The position numbers were made by a program, and so were the translations under genes. Of a stretch of DNA of 22,527 nucleotides, positions 1 through 10,042 are shown piece by piece; within the stretch, counting starts at the first letter, position 1; the number at the start of each line of letters is the position of its first letter. Origin of the DNA: Reclinomonas americana ATCC 50394 (lineage: Eukaryota > Jakobida > Jakobea > Jakobida); contig AFZH01016978.1 of NCBI GenBank assembly GCA_048213135.1, positions 1-22,527 on the forward strand, written 5' to 3'. The notes beneath the pieces were generated by a model. It searched no databases. It was not told where the DNA came from and saw nothing but the letters and a program-made list of their open reading frames with translations.

Positions 1-713
<713 letters not shown>

Positions 714-2357
714 CATTCACGACCTGAGCGCCAACATCTACCATGTGCGCCTCATGCGCAAGTACTCTGTCCTGCTCCACCACGTCATCTGCATTCTCGC
801 CTGCTGCTCGGTACTCTTCTGGCACGCGTCGAACTTGATGTGTGGTGAGCTGTGCGGTTCCTCCCTCCTCCCAGTTTCTGTAGCTTGGTTCGTTTCTGAC
901 CGCCGTTCTCGTCGCAGCTTGCAGCTACATTACGGAAGGTGTGTCAGGTGCATTGTGGGCATCGCTTTGTGACCAGATACTCATTTTCTTTCTCAATCTC
1001 GCAGTGTCGGATGTGGTGCGTTGTTGTTATTGTGCCAGTGCACGAGCCTGTGCTTGTAATCTGTGGTTGTGATCTGTACTGTTCTGTGTGCTGTACTGTG
1101 TGCGTGGCATACTGTGGGTGATGTTCGTTGTATCCTTTGCTGTGCTGTGCACTTGCTCACTGTGCTGCGGTGCGCTTTGCGCTGTGTATCCTTTGTTGTG
1201 CCCTGCGCTGCGCTCTACACACTTCACTTTGGTACGCTGTGTCCATTGCGGTGTGTGTGATGAGTTGCTTGCAGTACTCTTCGCTGTGGCGTGCGTGCAC
1301 ATGCCTTGTACTATGTTTCGCTGCATGTGGACTGTCATATGGTGTTGTCTTCGCTGTGCTGTGGTGCTGGTAATCTGGGTTGTTCTGCACAAGTACCTTA
1401 CCTGCTGCGTACTTTGCTTTCCATTCGCTATGCCCTGTGCATTCGCGTCCGTCGTCACTCGCCTTGTGCCTCTCGTTTCGTTTCCTGCTTCTCAATCCTT
1501 GCCTACTCCCATCCACCAGCTTGCCCACTGCACATGGATGGCCGGCAAGGTCTCATCGCGCTCCGGTGACGGATACTTTTACAGCCTCCTCGCTCAGGTT
1601 TCTATTTCAGCAGCCGGTCATTCTCGTTTGGCAGCCTCACTCACCGTGTCTCTCACTCGCGCAGTATGGCTCCTTTGCGGTGCTCCGCTTCGGCCTGATG
1701 CCGTACTGCACGTGGCTTCTGGCTGTGAATGTGAATGCGTACCCGGCGATTGCGACAGTCTCCACAATGAAACTCACACATTGGCGCGTTGATACACAGG
1801 GCTGGTTCTCCGCCATCACCATCGGTCACCTGCTCATGCTCATTCCGCTGGTGTGTACTGGTATCCCTGTCATGAACTCGCAGCGGTGGACTCATAATAG
1901 ATCTCTCTCGTCACACGCAGATGTTCATTGTCGTGCGTCGCAATCCAAGAGTGTCGCCTCGTCTCGCGTGTGTCTCACTCCGCCGTCTTTGCAGCCACTG
2001 AATGCCTACTGGTTCCTGCACTACCACAAAGTGCTGCGCAAGACGCTGCAGTGCGTGCTCACTTTTGATACTATTGCTCTCCAATTTCTGTTGTTTACTC
2101 ACCGCGTCCAACCAGGGCGCGCGAGGAGAACGCCAAAATCCAGCCAGTCAAGGTGCGCCCCGATTCCATTCCGCGCAATCCGGGCTCCTTCTCGGGCACC
2201 CCAGGTTTGCTTGTACTCCCACGTCCATTGTGTCTTTTGCGAGGAACAATGCCGCTCACGTGTTGTAGCTGGCGGTCCCCCGAGCCCCTACTCGAGTGGC
2301 TACGAGAGCACCCGCAAGAGCGTGTTTGCCGACGACACCCGTGAGCACGCCGACTAA
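714..2357 (+). CDS. TLC-type (TRAM-LAG1-CLN8) multi-spanning membrane protein, 5' partial
   Basis: Likely a TLC-domain protein of the TLCD4/TMEM56 kind, a membrane protein with several helices; its substrate is unknown. Phase-consistent exons: 714-844, 918-938, 1005-1015, 1520-1549, 1665-1850, 1921-1950 (the donor could be at 1972 instead), 1995-2050, 2116-2204 and 2269-2357, stop TAA. Exon 1 encodes HDLSANIYHVRLMRKYSVLL followed by HH and a hydrophobic helix, matching the HH motif of TLC domains. The spliced short exons give ITEVSDV and a Trp-containing stretch (HCTWMAGK), resembling the family E-[LV]-S...RW segment. Later exons give helices around WFSAITIGHLLMLIPL and LNAYWFLHYHKVLRKTL, then a hydrophilic Ser/Pro-rich tail ending ADDTREHAD. 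The start is missing. The family call is from motif pattern only; the gene structure is better supported than the name. Confidence 0.6.
1016..1519 (+). other. GT/CTG-rich intron of the TLC-type gene
   Basis: The longest internal intron of this gene (504 bases). It consists of degenerate TGTGCTG and TTTGCTGTG units and is open in several frames by composition. No domain is visible in any frame. The flanking 11-base and 30-base exons join in phase across it. Confidence 0.5.
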
Positions 2358-2543
2358 CTGGCCACGGCCGCTTCTGTTTCTCTCCTGCGACCCTTTTATG
2401 TTTTGCTTCAATCACACCTCTCTCCTTGCACAAGTGCAAGGCTGGTGTCCCCTCGACGCTCGGGAAAAAATGTACATGCCACATATGCAGATATACGTTA
2501 CGTTTCTCAGCAATCGTACATTTACGAGCAATCATACTCTTCG

Positions 2544-2574
<31 letters not shown>

Positions 2575-2650
2575 CGCCCTGTTGGCCCACCCGCAAGAAT
2601 TGGAAAAGACATACAAAAAAACAACGAGGCACGCTTCTTGCCTCTGCGTG
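2358..2650. other. Convergent intergenic region with (AC)n microsatellite
   Basis: Lies between the TAA stop of the plus-strand TLC-type gene and the TAA stop of the minus-strand coiled-coil gene, so it should hold both 3' UTRs. It contains an AC dinucleotide run at 2544-2571. I see no ORF with protein-like composition and no RNA gene. Confidence 0.6.
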
Positions 2651-5198
2651 TTAAACTCTCCAGTCCTTCTCGCTACCGGCCGACAGACCGCGCCCATTCG
2701 CCATTCTGCTGTAGTCCATGTAGTCGGTGCCGTTGGCCATGCCACCGCCGCCACCACCGGCACTGCCCGTGTAGTCGACCATCGGGGTGCCGATGCTCGA
2801 GCGCGCTTGTGACAGCTTGCCAAACGCCTCGTCCACTTCCGTCCGCAACTTGGCATTGTCCTCCTGCAGCGTCTTGCGCTGCTCCTGCACCACGGCCAGC
2901 AGTGCCTGCGTCTGTGCCAGCTGCTGCTGCAGCTTCTTCAGCGACTCGGTCAGGTTATGCACCTGCGCCTGGTACGAGGTGATGTTCTGGCGGTCCTCCT
3001 GCGACTGCGACCGGTACGTCTCCTCCAGCTTCTGCAACTGCATCTCCACCGTGCGAATGTGGCTCGCCGACTCGCGGTCCAGCGTCTCCAGCTGCACCTT
3101 CAGCGAATCCTTCTCTTGCAACGCGGCAGCCAGCTCGCGGTCCTTGCGATCTGAGGCGGCGCCCAGATGCCGCACCTCCTCCTCCAAGTGCGCCACTCGC
3201 GCGCTGAACTCGCGTTGCATGTCGCGCGACTGTCGCACCAGCTGGTCCTTCTCCTCCTGCGAGGCGCGGTTCTGTTGATTCAGCACCTCGATCTTGGCCT
3301 TCAGGTCCTCCATAAAGCCGGCGCGTGTCGCGGCCTCGGCTCGGGCGTTCGACAGCTCCGCGCGCAGCGACTCGATCTCGTTGTGATGCTGCTCGTTGGT
3401 GCGCATCTCCATTTGTCGGTGGTGTTGTTCCATGCGGCGGTTCTGCGAATGGAAAAGGGAGGAAGTGAGGATTTGATCAAAGGAGGGGGAAGTGATAGGA
3501 AAGGAAATGAGGCGGGAAGTGAGGACACGAGCTTGTATCGACATGCAAGCAAGAAAACAAGAGACTGGGATGGAAGTGGGATGGGGAACAGGGAGCACTG
3601 ACGGGAAAAGGGGAAAAGGGGAAAAGAGGGAGTGAGAGTGACCAACTGTGGAGCGAGAAAACAGCGCAAGCGAGGGACATTGAAAGAGACGGAGAGAAAG
3701 GGAGGGAGAATGAGGGAGAATGAGAACGACGGAAGGAGGCGTGCCGCAATGAGGGAACATACAGAGAGACGAGAAAATGAGAAGAACTCAATTGAACGGA
3801 ACAAAGTATGTAAAAGGTGGCCAGCAACCGTGGAGCGATGTGTACAGAAAACAGGCTCGAAGAAGAGACGACGGCGAGAGACAAGGCGTGCCGCTACGAG
3901 GCACATTCAGAAACATAGCAGATGAAAAGAAGGCTCACTTTGGTTGAAAGAATATGTGAAAGGTGGACAGAAACCGTCAAGCGATGCGTACAGAAAGCAG
4001 GCACGAAGAAGAGACGACGGCAAGAGACAAGGGCATACCGCATTCAGAAAGACGAGAATGTGAGAAGACGGCTCACTTGAACGGAGCGATGTGTACATAA
4101 AGCAGGCACGAAGAAGCGTATCGTCTCCCTCTTTCTCCCTCTCTCTCTCTCTCTCTCCCTTTCCCATCTCCCCTTTCCCCTCCACTCACCTCCTGCTCGA
4201 GCTTGGAGACCCTCTCCGACATCATGATGCTCTTGGCACGCTCCTCCTCCAACGCCGCATCCGTCTCCTGCAGGCGCAGATCGGTGCGCTCCAGCTCGCT
4301 CGCCAAGTGGATCTTCTCCTCCAGCAGCAGCTTCGTGTCCAAGTAGATGCGCTCAATCGAGGCCATTTCGTCGGCGCGCGCCTGCTGCGCATTCATCATC
4401 ACGTGGTCGATGCGGTTCTGCAGCGCGTGGTACTGCTCGCGCAGCAGATTGAAATTCATGGCCACGTTCTTGACCTGCGGAAAGAGAGAGAGAGAGAGTG
4501 AGGGAAGGGTGGCACATGGAGGAAAAAAGGTGACGACAACACAAACAAACGCACCTCTTCCAGGAGACTGGCGAACGAGGAGGCGTACATGCTGGATCGG
4601 TTCTGCATCTCGGATTCGAGGTTGGCGCGCACTTTCTGCAATGGCGCGACAGTGAGCATAAAGCAGAAACTTGTAACTTCTCTCTCTCGTATTCGCACCT
4701 CGCTGTTGTCCAGCTCGGCCGTGAGTTGTCGCTCCCGCGCCGTCATGGAGACCTCCGTGTCCTCGGCCTTTTGCTGCTGGTGGAAGAGTTTCCGCTCCAG
4801 GTCCTCGCGTTCCGCCTGCCACGTGCGCATCTGCACCATGCGGTCGTGTTGCGTCTGCTGCAGTTGGTTGTGGATCTCCGTGTACTCTGCACGTAGGGGA
4901 AGGTGGTTAGGTGGGAAGGGGAAGGGGGGAAGGGGGGAAGCAAGGGGAAGGGGGAAGGGGGAAGGGGGAAGGAGAAGGGGGAAAGGGGGAAGGGGGAAGG
5001 GAGAAGGGGGAAGGGGGAAGGAGGTTAGGTGGGAAGGGGAAGGGGGGAAGGCGGGGAAGGGGGAAGCAAGGGGAAGGGGGGTAGAACATGGAGATAAGAG
5101 ACAGGGAGTGGTGGATGAAATAACGGAGACGGTATGAACAAGAAGTGTGAGGGGGTGTAATGGGACGGGGCAAAAGGAGAGCGACTGAAATCATGCAT

Positions 5199-5243
<45 letters not shown>

Positions 5244-7287
5244 GAGGAGGGAGGAATAGACACGAACGAGAAGAAAGAAAAGACGACGCAAGCATGGCCG
5301 GAGAGACAATAAAACACAAAAAGAATGAAAGACAAGGGATAGAACAAGAAGTGGGAAAACATGAGGAGAGCAGGATGAGGTGAACACTGAGGGAGGGGAC
5401 AGCAAAGAAGAGGAGAGAAGCGGAGGGTTCGAAATCATGCGCGCCAGGACGAGAAGGCAGCAGAAAACAAAGAAGCAAATCGGCCATGACATACTCGACA
5501 ACAGCATAGCACGTGATATGTGACAAAAACAAAGAGAGGCAAAGGAAACACGGGAACGAGAGGAACGCAGAGAAGGAAGAGGAAGTCATGCAGGGACAGT
5601 GAACGGAAGAGAGCAAGCATCTCCACGTACCCTCTCCTTTCTCTCTCCCTCCCCCCCTTTCTCTCCCATTTCTCACCTTGCTGTAGAATGCGATGCTGCT
5701 GCTGCAACTGAATGAGCTGCTCATTCAGCATCGACTCCGACTCCTCCTTCTTCTTGGTGAGTTGCATGCGCACATCCGACAGCTCGCGCGCATAGTCCTC
5801 GGCTCTCCTCCGCACATCCTCACGCGCCGCCGCCGTCTCGGCCGACAGCTCGCGCACCTTTTGCTCAAAGTGCTGCAGCTGCGACTCCATGTCGTTGTTG
5901 TCACGTCGCAGTTGCTTGTTCTCGTCACGCAGCTGCTCGTTCTGCAGCTTGTACTGCTCCCGCGACGCGTTCATCGACTCCATCTCGTTGACGTAGTTCA
6001 GCGCCTGCGTCTTCAGCTGCTCGTGGTCGACTTTCAGCTGCGTGTACTGCTCCTGCAAAAAGTCGAACTTTTGCGTCGTCACTTCCTTGTCCTGGCGGGA
6101 GGTGGTGTACTCGCGCTCGTACGACTGCGCACGTGCGCGCTCCGACTGCAGGTCAGAGGCCAGTTGCTCGTAGGCCACGCGGGCCTTGGAGGATTCTTCG
6201 CGAATTGCTCTACGGGGGGAGGAGAAGGGAGGAGATGAGAGGGGAGGGAGGAAGGGAGGGTAAAAGGGGAAGGACGGACCTCAGTTCGAGCTGCAGCTGG
6301 CCATTGTGCTTGCGCAGTTCGTCCATCTCCACCTGACATCGTCGCACCTGGGGGGGAACGGGGGAGGTGAGTGGTGAGGGAGAGGAGAGGGAAAGGGAGA
6401 GGGAAAGGGAGAGAGGGAGACACAAGAGAACGCCAACACTCCCTCATCGTGTGAGACAAGCCGAAAGGGCCGAAGGAAAGAGAGAGAGATGAGTGAGAGA
6501 GAGAGGGAGGGAGGCAAAAGCATGGAGAACGCCGACACATCCTGAGGAATGAGGCCCAGCCACACGTATGAGACATGAGACACACTGGATGCAGTGCACG
6601 CCAGACGGGGAAAGAGTCCATTCCTTTGAGGGGAGAAGGGGAGAGAAGTGCGGTCGAGTGCCGAAGGCAAGAGAGAGAGAACAGAGAGAGAGGGAGGAGA
6701 GAGAGAACAGAGAGAGAGAGAGAGAGAGGAGAGAGGAAGAGAAGAGAGGAGAGAAGAGAACAGAGAGAAGAGAGAGAGAGAGAACAGCGATGAGAGAGGG
6801 AAGAGAGAGAGAGAGAGCAGACAGAGAGAGGAGAGAGAATTACAAGAGTGAAACACAGAGGGGAAGGAAAGAGGGCCCAGACACTCACAAGACGAGAAGA
6901 GATACAGAGAGATACAGGTCGTGACTCCCAGAGCAATACCCACTCATTCTCGTTCGCAAGAAGATGGGCAGGGCAGGAACGAGAGAAGGACCGCAAAGCG
7001 CGTCATCAAACGGGCCCGAAATTCAACAAGAATACCCACTCTCCCACACTCGCGCACGAGGGTGGACAGGCAGCAAGGGCCAGACAGAACAAAGAGAGAG
7101 AGAGACCCAGCCTGAGAGAAGAGGCCAGTTAACTGTGCGTCTTTCCTCTTCAACACCCTCACCTGCGCGTCACGATCGGCCAGCTGTCGTCGCGTCTCCA
7201 ACTGCTGCGTCTCCAACTGACTCAGCTGCATCAGCAGCTGATTGTTGTACTCAATCTGCCCATTCAGCTGGTTCGACAGCGAGTCCA
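2651..7287 (-). CDS. Coiled-coil protein, multi-exon (family unknown)
   Basis: A minus-strand gene encoding an almost continuous coiled coil of about 690 residues. Exons from 5' to 3' are 7163-7287, 6280-6347, 5677-6209, 4699-4886, 4555-4635, 4190-4474 and 2651-3442. All junctions are GT-AG and phases agree. The sequence is rich in Glu, Gln, Arg and Leu heptads, for example LQEDNAKLRTEVDEAFGKL, with no Cys-rich or catalytic motif. The C-terminal 40 residues leave the coil and are Gly-rich, with a repeated Met-Ala-Asn-Gly, ending in DWRV and TAA. The exon at 7287 starts in phase 1, so a 5' exon is missing; a 25-base candidate at 7774-7798 (ATG, then GTGTCT donor) fits the phase and would give about 698 residues. 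Architecture suggests a cytoskeletal, centrosomal or Golgi-tether scaffold, but I do not recognise a family. Confidence 0.75.
3791..4120. repeat. Degenerate ~135-150 bp tandem repeat inside a coiled-coil gene intron
   Basis: About two and a half copies of a unit beginning TTGAACGGA or TTGAAAGAA near 3791, 3943 and 4077. Each copy contains a GCGATG-GTACA-AA-CAGGC core followed by CGAAGAAGAGACGACGGC in the first two copies. It lies wholly in the intron 3443-4189. It differs from the surrounding simple GA repeats in being of high complexity. Confidence 0.6.
4908..5080. repeat. GGGGAAG / GGGGGAAGG purine minisatellite
   Basis: Tandem G-runs of 3-6 separated by AA or AAG on the plus strand. It lies in the intron 4887-5676 of the minus-strand coiled-coil gene, so the transcript carries the C/T-rich version. 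G-runs of this spacing fit a G-quadruplex-capable pattern on the non-transcript strand. A larger unit recurs: the segment AGGTTAGGTGGGAAGGGGAAG near 4906 reappears near 5022. Confidence 0.75.
5206..5246. repeat. (GA)n microsatellite in intron
   Basis: A GA dinucleotide run in the same intron of the minus-strand coiled-coil gene; the sense strand reads CT. The rest of the intron from 5080 to 5676 is purine-rich with no recognisable exon. Confidence 0.8.
6348..7162. other. Purine-rich intron of the coiled-coil gene
   Basis: An 815-base intron between exons 7163-7287 and 6280-6347. It is dominated by GA, GGGAGA and AGAGGAG repeats (densest at 6660-6840). A short segment AGAACGCC-ACAC recurs near 6428 and 6526. 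Open frames across it encode only Arg/Glu or Ser/Leu strings from the repeats. No exon is visible. Confidence 0.6.
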
Positions 7288-7535
7288 CTGTGCACACAAG
7301 ACGAAACGCAACACAACCAGGGTGAGTCAAACAGCCAAATACACAGTTCAAATCGCGATGACAATGAGACAATGAGAGAGAAAGAGAGAGAGAGCAAAGG
7401 GGGAGAGAGTGTGTATGTGTGAGAGAGGGAGAAGTGCAGACGTGAAGGATAAGGCGACACTTATGTGACACTTAGGTGACGGATGAGTGTGTTCGCGCTG
7501 CGTGCTTGTGAATGTGTCTCGCTGCAGCTCTCTCT

Positions 7536-7538
<3 letters not shown>

Positions 7539-7602
<64 letters not shown>

Positions 7603-7692
7603 GGGTGTGTCAGGAAAGCAAAGCGGAAAAGGCGCAGTGTGCCTGCCTGTCTCTCTCTTTGTGCACGTGTGTGTGTGTGTGTCTGTGTGTGT

Positions 7693-7732
<40 letters not shown>

Positions 7733-7750
7733 GTGTGTGTGTGTGTACAC
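7539..7750. repeat. (GT)n and (GA)n microsatellite cluster
   Basis: A GT run at 7539-7580, a GA run at 7581-7603 and a second interrupted GT run at about 7668-7746. If the candidate first exon at 7774-7798 is real, this lies in the first intron of the minus-strand coiled-coil gene, whose sense strand would then read CA and CT. Confidence 0.85.
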
Positions 7751-7798
7751 GCGTGCAAGAGGGTGACAGACACAAGTGCTGCGGGTAATGCGACGCAT

Positions 7799-7965
7799 AA
7801 AGGCAGCCCATCGGTGCCTCACACACACACACACGTGCACACACTCACACAGAGGAGGAGAAGAGAGAGAGAGAGTGCCTCTCTGTGTGTGTGTGCGTGC
7901 GGGCCCCATGGCATCGCACGCGGGACCGCGGACCTTTCTCTCTCTCCTCTTTCCCTCCCCCCTTC

Positions 7966-7998
<33 letters not shown>

Positions 7999-8322
7999 TG
8001 TGAGCACACAAGTGCATCACACACACTCTCTCTCCCTCACACATCTCTAATAAACTTGGGACCACCATTCTCACTGACTCTCTCTCTGCCTCACACACAA
8101 AGAAAACAGACACAAAACACAACTTTCTTTGCGTGTTTTTCCCTCCAGTCACACACTTGCACACTCAGCGAGACAGAGACACACACACAGAAAGCGAGAG
8201 AGTGCGTGTCGCGCTTTCTCGAGTTGAGTGCGAAAAAATGGAAAACACGCAGCTCGCGATTGGCTGATTGGCCGGAGCGAGCATGGCTGTCCACACTGCG
8301 ATTGTCCCGTGTGTGTGTGTGA
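7799..8322. promoter_or_regulatory. Divergent 5' region between the coiled-coil gene and LSM6
   Basis: This stretch separates the probable start of the minus-strand coiled-coil gene from the ATG of LSM6. It holds short CA, GA and CT runs. Around 7890-7930 repeat polarity switches from GT/GA to CT/CA on the plus strand. No convincing coding exon is visible. The switch and the paired CCAAT boxes near 8259 suggest a shared or back-to-back promoter region; this is inference. Confidence 0.4.
8259..8271 (-). promoter_or_regulatory. Paired CCAAT boxes upstream of LSM6
   Basis: Two ATTGG pentamers (CCAAT on the minus strand) occur 8 bases apart, within GCGATTGGCTGATTGGCC. They lie 52-64 bases upstream of the LSM6 ATG. 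CCAAT is the known core site of the NF-Y complex, which works in either orientation. The spacing and position fit a promoter element but no binding is shown. Confidence 0.4.
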
Positions 8323-8463
8323 ATGAGCGAGCGCAAGAACCCTGCCGCGTTTCTCAATCAAGTGTGTTGCGCATGAGAGAGAGAGGGAGGCAGGGGGAGA
8401 GAGAAGCTCAAAAAAAGAACTTGTTTGCGCACTCACTTGTCACAAAGTGCACACATTCACTCA

Positions 8464-8529
<66 letters not shown>

Positions 8530-9009
8530 CGCGGAAAACGACTGCATTCTCACTCTCGTTATAACCCACACACATTCACACACATTCACACGCAAATTCT
8601 CTCTCTCACTCTCTCTTTCTCTCTCTCTCTCTTTCTCTCTCTTTCATTCTCTCTCTCTTTCTCTCTCTCTTTCTCTCCCTTCACACACACACCGCTCACT
8701 CATTCACTCTGAAAGAGTTGTCATGATGCATTTGCCCTCTCACTCACTTCCCTCTCTCTCACTCTCCTCAGGTCACCGGCCGCCCCGTCGTTGTCAAGCT
8801 CAACTCTGGCATTGACTATCGCGGTGATTGCACTCTCATTCTTGCCTCTCTCTTGTCTTTTTTCTCACTCACTTGTCTCGCGCTGAAGGCATTCTGGTGT
8901 GCCTCGATGGCTACATGAACTGCTGCCTGGAGCAGTGCGAGGAGTATGTCAATGGCGAGTTGACGGCGAGATACGGCGACTCGTTCATTCGCGGAAACAA
9001 TGGTGCGTA

Positions 9010-9087
<78 letters not shown>

Positions 9088-9157
9088 ATCCCGCATGCAT
9101 CTCAGAAGACTCCGCCCTCTCAGTCCCTTGCATACCGTTCCCTCCCTCCTACCTCTT

Positions 9158-9191
<34 letters not shown>

Positions 9192-9311
9192 GCACACACG
9201 CACACACACTGACACACTCCCGCCCTCTCCCTATCCCGCATGCATCTCAGAGGACTTCGTACCCGCAGTCCCTTGCACTTCATTCCCTCCCTCCTACCTC
9301 CTCTCTCTCTT

Positions 9312-9343
<32 letters not shown>

Positions 9344-9633
9344 GCATACTCACTGACACACTTCCGCCCTCTCCCTATCCCGCATGCATCTCAGAGGACT
9401 TCGCACTCAGTCCCTTGCACTTCATCCTACCTCCTCTCTCTCTCTCTCACGCACACACTTTGACTCTCCCGCTCTCACCCCATCCCGCATGCATCTCAGA
9501 AGACTTCGCACTCAGTGCCCTTGCACTCCGTTCCCTCCCTCCTCTCTCCCTTGCCAACACACTGTCACATACTTACACCCACCCGCGTGTATTTGCTGTC
9601 ACAGTGCTGTACATTTCCGCACAGAAGCGATGA
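8323..9633 (+). CDS. LSM6: U6 snRNA-associated Sm-like protein LSm6
   Basis: LSm6 is a subunit of the LSm1-7 ring (cytoplasmic mRNA decapping and decay) and the LSm2-8 ring (U6 snRNA binding in the nucleus). Four exons join in phase: 8323-8361, 8772-8823, 8889-9002 and 9605-9633, giving 77 residues, close to the usual 80. The protein starts MSERKNPAAFLNQVTGRPVV. The Sm1 motif has KLNSGIDYRG and CLDGYMN, and the Sm2 motif is FIRGNNVLYISAQKR, ending in TGA. The start was chosen because exon 1 supplies the family P-x-x-FLxQ helix and its GTGTGT donor joins in phase. Several Cys (CLDGYMNCCLEQC) replace residues that are not Cys in animal LSm6. The third intron (602 bases) carries a CA run and a minisatellite. 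Confidence 0.95.
8471..8770 (+). repeat. CA / GA / CT microsatellites in LSM6 intron 1
   Basis: The first LSM6 intron (8362-8771) contains a CA run (8471-8499), a GA run (to about 8522) and then long CT-rich tracts up to the acceptor. No exon or RNA gene is visible in it. Confidence 0.75.
9008..9083 (+). repeat. (CA)n microsatellite in LSM6 intron 3
   Basis: An almost pure CA/AC run just downstream of the exon 3 donor at 9003. It leads directly into the first copy of the minisatellite. Confidence 0.9.
9084..9540 (+). repeat. Four-copy minisatellite in LSM6 intron 3
   Basis: Four tandem copies begin with CCCTATCCCGCATGCATCTC (the last has CCCCATCCCG) at about 9084, 9229, 9373 and 9478. Periods are about 145, 144 and 105 bases. 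Each copy contains the CATGCATCTCAGA-GACT core, CAGT-CCCTTGCA, a CT run and, except in the last, a CACACA run with TGACACACT. The copies are similar enough to suggest recent tandem duplication or slippage. The shorter third period reflects shorter CT/CA segments. Confidence 0.85.
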
Positions 9634-10042
9634 GACGGCGCTTGCGAACTTGCCGCGTCTCCCACGCAACACGAGAATCAGATTGCAGTGAATGGGCTTG
9701 CTGAGGGACCACGCGTGTGTTGCCTTTTCCTTGCCGACTCATCTCCCCTGCAACTTGAAGCACGCCGTCTGTAGGGCTCTGCGATGTTTACCCTCCGCAG
9801 GAGTGCGCTGCAATGTGTTGCGAAGCTCAGCGCAACGTTTCCCTGCACACATCGATCTTTCGCCATCCTCCGTGCTGCTACCCGTGCACATGTCATCTCC
9901 CCTGTCTCTCGCGCTCCATCCCATCCTCTCCCTTACGCATTGCCGCCCGTTGTGTCGCTTCTCTCTTCCCTCCCCCGCCCTCCCTCCCTCTCCCCCCTTC
10001 TCCTTTCCCCGCCTGTCCCCCATCACCCTTTCCCCTTTTTCT
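9634..10042. other. Convergent intergenic region between LSM6 and the Nudix gene
   Basis: It holds the 3' flanks of LSM6 (+) and the Nudix gene (-). The first 270 bases have ordinary composition; from about 9950 it is C/T-rich (CCCTCCC, CCCCC). A plus-strand ATG at 9784 opens a frame with an Arg/Ser/Ala-rich N-terminus (MFTLRRSALQCVAKLS) that then runs into low-complexity Ser/Pro sequence. I do not count it as a gene. No tRNA or other RNA gene is evident. Confidence 0.5.

Noticed and set aside
939-1004. Reading through the GT at 939 to keep TLC exon 2 open (GVSGALWASLCDQ)
   Set aside because: The frame is open, but splicing 938 to 1005 restores the family E-V-S motif and keeps phase with the following exons. 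Kept only as an alternative.
6568-7132. Arg/Glu-rich plus-strand frames
   Set aside because: GA-repeat translations inside an intron of the minus-strand coiled-coil gene.
7348-8050. Thr/His- and Cys/Val-rich frames
   Set aside because: Translations of CA/GT dinucleotide runs; no conserved motif.
9634-10042. tRNA or small RNA gene in the LSM6-Nudix gap
   Set aside because: No cloverleaf-compatible arms, T-loop GTTCGA-type sequence or polymerase III terminator could be found by eye.
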